From assembly GCA_947499095.1 (NCBI GenBank), contig CANMMR010000003.1:310001-374000 (forward strand): a DNA stretch of 64,000 nt, given 5' to 3'. A program made the translations under genes and the position numbers. Below, one piece after another: positions 57,341-64,000 of the stretch. The notes beneath the pieces were generated by a model. That model made no database searches. It was given only the letters and a program-made list of their open reading frames with translations, and was not told where the DNA came from. Position 1 is the stretch's first letter. Every line of letters starts with the position of its first letter. The stretch is from an uncultured Erythrobacter sp. Lineage in GTDB: Bacteria; Pseudomonadota; Alphaproteobacteria; Sphingomonadales; Sphingomonadaceae.

Positions 57341-59029
57341 ATGCCGAAGCTTGAAGACGAAGCCGCTCAATCCACTAGCGCGCTCGGCCCCCTCGTCGGG
57401 CTGACCCGCGAAGACATTTTCGGCGCCGTGGCCGTGATGCTGCGCGAAACCGCGTCGGACCCCCAGCGCCTGATGAAGCATAGCCAGGACATGGGACAGG
57501 ACATGATCAAGATCATGACCGGCAAGAGCGACTTGGAACCGCATCCGAAGGACAAGCGGTTCCAGGACCCGGCGTGGCAGTACAATCCCTTCATGCGCGC
57601 GGGCATGCAATATTACCTCGCGGTGCAGAAGGGCGCGGCGAAGTGGGTCGAGGAACTCGAACTGGACGAGCTGGAGAAGGACCGGGCGCGGTTCGTTTCC
57701 AACATGATCATCGACGGCATCGCTCCCACCAACACGCTGATCGGCAATCCCAGCGCGCAAAAGATGGCCATCACCAGCGGCGGCCTGTCCCTGATCAAAG
57801 GCCTCAAAAACGCCTATGACGACATGGTCCACAACAAGGGCATGGTCAGCCAGGTGGACAAGAAGCCGTTCAAGCTGGGCGAAAACGTTGCGACATCGAA
57901 AGGCTCGGTCGTCCTGCGCACCGAGATGATGGAGCTGATCCAGTACGCGCCGACGACCGACGAGGTGTATGAGATCCCGCAGCTCACCATCCCGCCGCAA
58001 ATCAACAAGATGTACATCAACGACCTCTCGCCCGAGAAGTCGGTGGTGAAATACCAGCTCGACAACGGCATCCAGACATTCGTCATCAGCTGGAAGAACC
58101 CGTCGAAGGAACAGGGCCATTGGGACATGGCCGACTACGTCAACTCCTGCCGCGAGGCGATGGAGGCGGTTAGCAAGATTACCGGCAGCAAGAAAGTCAA
58201 TGTCTCGGCCGGCTGTTCGGGCGGCCAGACCGCCTCGATGCTGGCCAGCAAGATGGCTTCGGACGAGGACGATCTGCTCGGCGCGCTGACGCTGATGGTG
58301 TGTGTGCTGCACCCGAAGCAGAACGATATCGAGGCAGGCTCGCTCGTCAGCGAGAACGGCCTCGCGCTGGCCAAGCGCCGCGCCGCGAAAAAGGGCGTGA
58401 TCAAGGGTGACGATCTCGCCCGCGGTTTCGCTTGGCTGCGGCCCAACGATCTCGTCTGGAATTACGTGATCAACAACTACCTGCTCGGGCAGGATCCGCC
58501 GGCCTTCGACGTGCTCTTCTGGAACGCGGACGCTACCAATCTGTCGGCCAGCCTGATGGGCGATTTCCTGACCGTCTACGAAACGCTCGCCTTCACCAAG
58601 CAGGGCGAGGTCGAGATGGTCGACCACAAGATCGACCTCAGCAAGGTGACCAGCGACCTGTTCATCCTCGGCGGCGTGACCGATCACATCACACCGTGGA
58701 AGGCGACCTATCGCTCCACCCGCCTGTTCGGCTCGAAGGACGTGACTTTCGTGCTGAGCCAGTCGGGCCATATGCAGGCGATCCTCAACCCGCCGGGCAA
58801 TCCGAAAGCGAAATATTTCGTTCAGAAGGATGGCCGCAAGAAGCTCCCCGAAACCGCCGACGAGTGGCTGAAGGGGACGGAGGAAGTCGCCGGCAGCTGG
58901 TGGCCGTTTTGGATGGAATGGGTGCAGGCACGCGCGGGCGACACAAAGAAGGCGCCTGCAAAGCTGGGGAACAAGGATTACGAACCGCTGGACCCGGCCC
59001 CCGGTCTATACGTTATGGAAGCCTGTTGA
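57341..59029 (+). CDS. phaC: Polyhydroxyalkanoate synthase
   Basis: 562 residues, full length. N-terminal PHA synthase domain (DKRFQDPAWQYNPFMRAGMQ, YYLAVQKGAAKWVEE). The catalytic Cys292 is in VSAGCSGGQTASM; the Asp is in GGVTDHITPW and the His in SQSGHMQAILNPPG. The lipase-like box normally G-x-C-x-G-G reads A-G-C-S-G-G here, so the first Gly is replaced. It polymerises hydroxyacyl-CoA into storage granules. First gene of a co-directional cluster that ends beyond the window. Confidence 0.93.
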   Translation: MPKLEDEAAQSTSALGPLVGLTREDIFGAVAVMLRETASDPQRLMKHSQDMGQDMIKIMTGKSDLEPHPKDKRFQDPAWQYNPFMRAGMQYYLAVQKGAAKWVEELELDELEKDRARFVSNMIIDGIAPTNTLIGNPSAQKMAITSGGLSLIKGLKNAYDDMVHNKGMVSQVDKKPFKLGENVATSKGSVVLRTEMMELIQYAPTTDEVYEIPQLTIPPQINKMYINDLSPEKSVVKYQLDNGIQTFVISWKNPSKEQGHWDMADYVNSCREAMEAVSKITGSKKVNVSAGCSGGQTASMLASKMASDEDDLLGALTLMVCVLHPKQNDIEAGSLVSENGLALAKRRAAKKGVIKGDDLARGFAWLRPNDLVWNYVINNYLLGQDPPAFDVLFWNADATNLSASLMGDFLTVYETLAFTKQGEVEMVDHKIDLSKVTSDLFILGGVTDHITPWKATYRSTRLFGSKDVTFVLSQSGHMQAILNPPGNPKAKYFVQKDGRKKLPETADEWLKGTEEVAGSWWPFWMEWVQARAGDTKKAPAKLGNKDYEPLDPAPGLYVMEAC

Positions 59030-59050
59030 ATTGACGAAAGGCACCATTGC

Positions 59051-59911
59051 GTGACCGCAACCAAAGACGAGCCGATGACCGCAACCATCGAGATGATGGA
59101 GGCTGGCGGGCGCACATTGCGTGTCGCGCATTGGCGGCTAGATGAAAAATCGGACCATCCGCCCATCCTGTTCTTCAACGGCATCGGCGCGAACATCGAG
59201 GCGGTTGCCCCGCTGGCGGAGCGGCTGACCGAGCGCGGTTTCGTGATGTTCGACATGCCGGGCACGGGCGAAAGCCCCGATCCGACCGTCCCCTACAACC
59301 CCTTCACCATGAGCTGGACGGCGAACCAGATTCTCGACCAACTCGGTCTGGGCGAGGTCGACGTCATGGGTGTGAGCTGGGGCGGCGCTATGGCCCAGCA
59401 TTTCACGCTGCAATATCCCAAGCGCACCCGTCGGCTGGTGCTGGTTGCTACTACGGCCGGCATGTTGATGGTGCCCGGGAAGCCGGCGGCCCTTACCAAA
59501 ATGGCCAACCCGCGCCGCTATATCGATCCTGACTTCATGAACGAGCATTTCATGACGCTGTACGGCGGCATGACCAAGCGGGCCGGGAGCAAGGAAGACC
59601 ACATCGGTCGCCTCAAGCCGCCCTCCCCGCGCGGCTATTTCTACCAGCTGCTCGCCATGCTCGGCTGGACCAGCCTCCCCGCCCTGCCTTTCATGGCCAA
59701 GGAGGTGCTGGTGATGATGGGTGACGAGGACCAGATCGTTCCGCTGATCAACGGGCGCATTCTCGCATCGGCTATTCCCAATTCGCGGCTGGAGGTCTTC
59801 GAAGGCGGCGGACATTTGTTCCTGCTGACCCATGCGGACGAGAGCGTGGCAATGCTACGCGAGTTCCTCGACGCTCCGGAAACCAAAGCGGAAGGCCGCC
59901 GCGCAGCCTGA
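59051..59911 (+). CDS. Alpha/beta hydrolase, PHA depolymerase-like
   Basis: 286 residues from a GTG at 59051, 21 bases after phaC; an ATG at 59075 is an alternative. Oxyanion segment LFFNGIGANIEAVAPLAERL, then FDMPGTGESPDP, nucleophile in MGVSWGGAMAQHF, Asp in MMGDEDQIVPL and His in EGGGHLFLL. This pattern matches intracellular medium-chain PHA depolymerases (PhaZ), which degrade the polymer made by the neighbour. Function rests on this similarity and its position. Confidence 0.86.
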   Translation: MTATKDEPMTATIEMMEAGGRTLRVAHWRLDEKSDHPPILFFNGIGANIEAVAPLAERLTERGFVMFDMPGTGESPDPTVPYNPFTMSWTANQILDQLGLGEVDVMGVSWGGAMAQHFTLQYPKRTRRLVLVATTAGMLMVPGKPAALTKMANPRRYIDPDFMNEHFMTLYGGMTKRAGSKEDHIGRLKPPSPRGYFYQLLAMLGWTSLPALPFMAKEVLVMMGDEDQIVPLINGRILASAIPNSRLEVFEGGGHLFLLTHADESVAMLREFLDAPETKAEGRRAA

Positions 59912-59948
59912 GGGCGGCACGGCGGACCATCGGAAAGGACCCAGCCCG

Positions 59949-61430
59949 ATGGAAACCGCCAATCCCGACCCGAACAGAAGGCCCGCTTTCGTTCGCCCCC
60001 ACACCGGTGAAGGCGGCGCGCTGAGCCGCACGGGCTTCGCCTGGGCGGTCTTCGAATGGGCGCGCAATCCCTATTACATCCTCGTCGTCATCTACATTTT
60101 CGCGCCCTATTTCGCGCGGGACATCATCGGCGGCGATGTGCTGGGCAGCGGTACGCTCGACGGGCTGGATCCGGACGAGGCACTGGCGCAGGCGAATGCC
60201 ATCGGCCAGGCGACCATCGCCAGCGTGACGAAATGGGCCGGCGTGATCGCCGCGCTGACTGCACCTTTCCTCGGAGCGGCGCTGGATAGGGGCGGCAGGC
60301 TCAAGCCGATCCTCGCCGTGTTCCTAAGCGCAATCGCGCTGGCATCTGCGGGGCTGTGGTTCGCCATGCCCGGTGGCGAAGGGCTTTCTACTCCGGCGAT
60401 CATGACCCTCTTGGTCGTGGCCTATGTCGGCTACACCTATTCCGAAGTGACGCACAACGCGATGCTGAGCGTCGCCGGAGAGCCGCGCCGTTTGGCGATG
60501 ATATCGGGCCTGGGTCTCGGTCTCGGCAATCTGGCGGCGACGCTGATCTTCATTGCCATCGCGCTGTTCTTCGTCCTGCCCGCAGCGGTCGGCTGGCCTT
60601 TTGCCGCGCCGCTGTTCGGCGTCGATCTGGAGCGTTTCGAGCACGCAAGGCTCGTCGGCCCGATTTGCGCGGTCTGGCTGGCCGCATTCTCGATCCCCTT
60701 CTTCCTGAATGCCAAAGACCCCGGGCAACCGGGCGCCAGCTGGACCAAGGCCTTTAGCGACGGAGCACGCAGCGTTTTCCGCACCCTGCGCGAAGCGACC
60801 CGCTTTCGCGAACTTATGAAATTTCTCATCGCCCGCATGTTCTATGCCGATGCGATGGCGGCGCTGCTGGCGCTCGGCGCGGTCTATGTCGCGCTGTTCC
60901 TGCAATGGAATTTCCTCGAAATGCTCTGCTACGCAATCTTCGCGAGCGCCTGCGCATTCGGCGGCGGCATCTTCGGAGGCTGGCTGGAAGAGCGCGTCGG
61001 CGTGAAGACCGCGCTGGCGCTCGAGATCCTCGCCATGGTCGTCACCGGCCTGGTCCAGCTGAGCATCACGCGCGAGAGCCTGTTCTTCGGGCTGGTGGAC
61101 AATGTCGAAGTCTGGGACGGGCTCGTATTCTCGACCCTCTCCGATCTCGTCTATCTCGGCCTGATCAGCATAATCGCTATCACCGCCACGGCAAGCATCA
61201 GCTCCAGCCGCACCATGCTCGTCGCGCTCGCGCCGCCGGGGCGCAGCGGCGAGTTTTTCGGCCTTTACGCCATCGCCGGGACGATCACCGTCTGGATGGG
61301 CCCTCTGCTGGTCGAACAGTTCACGCTCTGGTCCGGCGACCAGCGCATTGGCATGACATCGATCCATTTGCTGTTCGGCATCGGCCTCGCGATCCTGCTG
61401 TCCATCCGGATGCCCGAACGCTCCGCCTGA
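59949..61430 (+). CDS. UMF1/Atg22-type MFS transporter
   Basis: 493 residues from the ATG at 59949, about 12 membrane segments. ALSRTGFAWAVFEWARNPYY is the conserved UMF1-family N-terminus; further conserved segments are WAGVIAALTAPFLGAALDRG and TLLVVAYVGYTYSEVTHNAM. UMF1-type proteins relate to yeast vacuolar amino-acid exporters. Substrate unknown; the neighbouring amidohydrolase suggests an N-acyl-amino-acid or its products, which is inference. Confidence 0.88.
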   Translation: METANPDPNRRPAFVRPHTGEGGALSRTGFAWAVFEWARNPYYILVVIYIFAPYFARDIIGGDVLGSGTLDGLDPDEALAQANAIGQATIASVTKWAGVIAALTAPFLGAALDRGGRLKPILAVFLSAIALASAGLWFAMPGGEGLSTPAIMTLLVVAYVGYTYSEVTHNAMLSVAGEPRRLAMISGLGLGLGNLAATLIFIAIALFFVLPAAVGWPFAAPLFGVDLERFEHARLVGPICAVWLAAFSIPFFLNAKDPGQPGASWTKAFSDGARSVFRTLREATRFRELMKFLIARMFYADAMAALLALGAVYVALFLQWNFLEMLCYAIFASACAFGGGIFGGWLEERVGVKTALALEILAMVVTGLVQLSITRESLFFGLVDNVEVWDGLVFSTLSDLVYLGLISIIAITATASISSSRTMLVALAPPGRSGEFFGLYAIAGTITVWMGPLLVEQFTLWSGDQRIGMTSIHLLFGIGLAILLSIRMPERSA

Positions 61431-61493
61431 GAAGCGCTGGACAGATCGGTTGCAATGTGGAACCTTCTTCGGCGGAGAGAGGAGCACACAATC

Positions 61494-63245
61494 ATGCCCG
61501 CATTCGACCTTATCATTCGCAACGGCACCATCGTGGATGGCACCGGTACTGAACGCTTCACCGGCGACGTGGCCGTCAAGGACGGCTTGATCGCACAAGT
61601 CGGCACGGTATCCGGCGACGCGGCCGAGGAAATCGACGCAGAAGGCAAGCTCGTAACCCCCGGTTTCGTCGACATCCACACGCATTACGACGGGCAGGCG
61701 ACGTGGGACCAGGAAATGGCCCCGTCGAGCTGGCACGGCGTCACTACGGTGGTGATGGGCAATTGCGGGGTCGGCTTCGCACCCGCCCGTCCCGACAAGC
61801 ACGAATGGCTGATCGGGCTGATGGAAGGCGTCGAGGACATTCCTGGCACCGCGCTGGCCGAAGGGATGGATTGGGGCTGGGAGACTTTCCCAGAATATCT
61901 CGACGCGCTCGAAAAACTGCCGCGCACGGTGGATGTCGGAACGCATGTCCCGCACGGTTCGGTCCGCGCCTATGTGCTCGGCGACCGTGAACGGCCCGGT
62001 GCGATCCCGACCGATGAAGATATCAAGCAGATGGCCGCCATCGTCGAGGACGGCGTCCGTGCAGGCGCGCTCGGCTTCTCGACCTCGCGCACCGTGCTGC
62101 ACCGCGATATCGACGGCGAAGTCGTTCCCGGGACCACGGCAACGAAGGAAGAGCTGATCGAAATCGGGCGCGCCATGGGCCGCGCCGGTCACGGCGTGTT
62201 CGAGATGGCCAGCGACATGAAGCGCGAGTGGGACGAGTTCGGCTGGATGGGCGCGCTCAGCCGGGAAACCGGCCTGCCCTGCACCTATGCCGCGCTGCAA
62301 TCGATCGCCAAGGAGATGTCGCTCGACGAGCAGATCGAAAGCATGCGCGCGGAAAACGACAATGGCGCGAATATCGTTGCCCAGATCGCGCTGCGCGGAA
62401 ACGGTATCGTCATGGCGTGGCAGGGCACTGTCCATCCCTTCCGCTTCCGCCCGAGCTGGCAGGCAATCGAGGAGCTGCCGTGGGAGGAGCAGAAGGCGAA
62501 ACTGCTCGATCCCGACTTCAAGGCGCAGCTGCTGTCGGAAGAAAACGACCTCTCGGAGGTCAACCAGGACATCATCGGGCTGATCATGGTCGTGTGCCAG
62601 GGCTGGCCAATGCAGTTCGAGATGGACCCCGACTTCAATTACGAACCGACGGCGGAAGAAAGCATCGCCGCACGGGCCGAGAAGGCGGGCAAGTCGGGCG
62701 AGGAATATGCCTACGACCTCCTGTGCCGCGACGATGGCAAGGGCTTCATCTACCTGCCGATCCTCAATTACGCAGACGGTAATCTGGATTTCCTTATGGA
62801 CCTCCAGCAGTCCGACGACACGGTGAATTCGCTCTCCGATGGCGGCGCGCATTGCGGGACGATCTGCGATGCGGCCTCACCCACCTTCATGCTCCAGCAT
62901 TGGGTACGCGACCGGGATCGCGGCACGATCAGCCTCGAGAATGCGATCAAGCGCCAGTGCGCCGATACCGCGCGGCTTTATGGCCTGGAGGATCGTGGTG
63001 TCATCGCGCCGGGCTATCTCGCCGATCTCAACATCATCGACATGGAGCGCCTCAAGCTTGGCAAGCCGTGGCTGGCGTTCGATCTTCCGGCAGGCGGCAA
63101 GCGATTGCTGCAAAAGGCGGAAGGATATGTCGCTACGATCAAGAACGGCAAGGTCACCTTCCGCGAAGGCGAATGGACCGGCGCAACGCCGGGCGGGCTT
63201 ATCCGCGGCCCGCAGCGGGCAGAACTGGCGGAGGCAGCAGAATGA
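61494..63245 (+). CDS. N-acyl-D-amino-acid deacylase-like amidohydrolase
   Basis: 583 residues from the ATG at 61494. [20 protein letters not shown], metal-binding [14 protein letters not shown] (His62, His64), [20 protein letters not shown] with the Cys91 typical of D-aminoacylases, [16 protein letters not shown] and [10 protein letters not shown] are characteristic. It deacylates N-acyl-D-amino acids or hydrolyses a related amide in the cytoplasm. The stop overlaps the next ATG (ATGA). Confidence 0.9.
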   Translation: MPAFDLIIRNGTIVDGTGTERFTGDVAVKDGLIAQVGTVSGDAAEEIDAEGKLVTPGFVDIHTHYDGQATWDQEMAPSSWHGVTTVVMGNCGVGFAPARPDKHEWLIGLMEGVEDIPGTALAEGMDWGWETFPEYLDALEKLPRTVDVGTHVPHGSVRAYVLGDRERPGAIPTDEDIKQMAAIVEDGVRAGALGFSTSRTVLHRDIDGEVVPGTTATKEELIEIGRAMGRAGHGVFEMASDMKREWDEFGWMGALSRETGLPCTYAALQSIAKEMSLDEQIESMRAENDNGANIVAQIALRGNGIVMAWQGTVHPFRFRPSWQAIEELPWEEQKAKLLDPDFKAQLLSEENDLSEVNQDIIGLIMVVCQGWPMQFEMDPDFNYEPTAEESIAARAEKAGKSGEEYAYDLLCRDDGKGFIYLPILNYADGNLDFLMDLQQSDDTVNSLSDGGAHCGTICDAASPTFMLQHWVRDRDRGTISLENAIKRQCADTARLYGLEDRGVIAPGYLADLNIIDMERLKLGKPWLAFDLPAGGKRLLQKAEGYVATIKNGKVTFREGEWTGATPGGLIRGPQRAELAEAAE

Positions 63246-64000
63246 AGGCGATCCGTACCGGCGCTACGCCTTCCACGCTCGATGCTCTCGAACTGGTCGA
63301 TTTGGACGGCCCCGCCGATCCGGGACCGGGAGAGATCACGGTCGATATCAAGGCCAGCTCGCTGAATTATCACGACTATGCAGTCGTGAAGGGAATGATC
63401 CCGACGGATCAAGGCCGTATTCCTATGTCCGACGGGGCTGGCGTGGTGACGGCGGTGGGCGACGGTGTGAGCGAGTTCTCCGTCGGCGATCACGTCGTCT
63501 CGACCTTCTTCCCCGACTGGCTCACCGGCCCGCCCCCGCAAAGCGCTTTCACCCGCGTCCCGGGCGACGGGATCGACGGCTATGCGCGCGAAGCGATCAC
63601 CGCGCCGTCGCACTGGTTCACCCGCGCGCCCGCCGGTTTCAGCCATGCCGAAGCGGCGACATTGACCTGCGCCGGCCTGACCGCATGGCGCGCGCTGTTC
63701 GTGGACTACGCCGTGAAGCCCGGCGACACGGTCCTTGTTCAAGGCACCGGTGGCGTGTCGATCTTCGCTCTCCAATTCGCCAAGGCAGCGGGGGCGACGG
63801 TGATTGCGACCAGTTCCTCCGACGAGAAGCTGGAGAGAGTGAAATCGATGGGGGCCGATCACCTCATCAATTACAAGGAGGTCGAGGCCTGGGGGCCGAA
63901 AGCGCTCGAACTGACCGGTGGGCGCGGGGTCGATTGCGTAGTCGAGATCGGAGGCGCGGGCACGCTCGACCAGTCGATGCTGGCGACGCGGGTCGGCGGG
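63242..64000 (+). CDS. Zinc-type alcohol dehydrogenase/quinone reductase, N-terminal part
   Basis: The frame runs from the ATG at 63242 to the window edge without a stop (253 codons seen). [20 protein letters not shown] is the start; IKASSLNYHDYAVVKGMIPT and MSDGAGVVTAVGDGV follow; the cofactor motif is VLVQGTGGVSIFALQFAKAA. The structural Cys-rich zinc loop of true ADHs is absent, which suggests a zinc-free quinone-reductase-like enzyme. It is coupled to the amidohydrolase (ATGA overlap). Confidence 0.88.
   Translation, partial: MKAIRTGATPSTLDALELVDLDGPADPGPGEITVDIKASSLNYHDYAVVKGMIPTDQGRIPMSDGAGVVTAVGDGVSEFSVGDHVVSTFFPDWLTGPPPQSAFTRVPGDGIDGYAREAITAPSHWFTRAPAGFSHAEAATLTCAGLTAWRALFVDYAVKPGDTVLVQGTGGVSIFALQFAKAAGATVIATSSSDEKLERVKSMGADHLINYKEVEAWGPKALELTGGRGVDCVVEIGGAGTLDQSMLATRVGG

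Noticed and set aside
57302..58771. Open frame of 489 codons on the minus strand
   Set aside because: Antisense to phaC; no recognisable domains.
60324..62852. Open frame of 842 codons on the minus strand
   Set aside because: Antisense to the transporter and amidohydrolase genes, both with clear family motifs; a by-product of high GC content.

Overview
This window reads as chromosomal DNA of a GC-rich alphaproteobacterium of the order Sphingomonadales, most likely Erythrobacteraceae. That placement is inference from gene content and protein style: sdhC-sdhD-sdhA, KorAB, BlaI/M56, YdcH next to NhaA, PilZ-tailed GGDEF/EAL proteins and a small-subunit-terminase-like gene. No rRNA, tRNA or CRISPR array was recognised. 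Coding density is high, with many ATGA, GTGA, TGATG and TAATG junctions that point to translational coupling.

Layout. 1-9.9 kb: end of a sulfotransferase, photolyase, YdjM-like membrane protein (apparent CTG start), PAP2 phosphatase, 2-oxoacid:ferredoxin oxidoreductase korA-korB, an HSL-type esterase coupled to rppH, a TPR protein and an RsmB-like rRNA methyltransferase. 9.9-18.4 kb: guaB, hydroxybutyrate dehydrogenase, a zinc metallopeptidase, a BlaI/M56 pair with a clear autoregulatory operator, a ClpP-like protein, a cyclophilin, a HEMAH-type lipoprotein and a ParDE toxin-antitoxin module. 18.3-25 kb: an AT-richer orphan gene where sdhB would be expected, sdhA-sdhD-sdhC, then a coupled chain SDR / class B3 metallo-beta-lactamase / prmA / DUF2459. 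25-39.8 kb: class A-like serine hydrolase, FAD-linked sugar-lactone oxidase, SDR, degenerate PncC-like protein, ligA, BAAT-type hydrolase, two lipoprotein genes (one frameshifted), recN, CapA-like protein, bamD, nhaA and a small YdcH gene. 39.8-44.9 kb: proB divergent from proC-proA (proC apparently uses an ATT start), and a soluble chemoreceptor.

44.9-49.25 kb is an accessory island. Two nearly identical 57-bp repeats in inverted orientation flank a terminase-small-subunit-like gene. They are followed by a truncated HNH endonuclease and a convergent PstI/BsuBI-type restriction-modification pair, with the island inserted beside lepA. 49.26-57.3 kb: lepA, two paralogous PAS-GGDEF-EAL-PilZ proteins (one with a degenerate EAL domain) and an FprA-type ferredoxin reductase. 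57.3-64 kb: a one-direction cluster of polyhydroxyalkanoate synthase, PHA-depolymerase-like hydrolase, UMF1-type permease, D-aminoacylase-like amidohydrolase and an alcohol dehydrogenase cut by the window end.

The best candidates for new biology are the repeat-flanked island, the c-di-GMP pair with one dead EAL domain, the orphan HEPN-like gene and ParDE next to an sdh operon without sdhB, the PHA/amidohydrolase cluster, and the non-canonical start codons.
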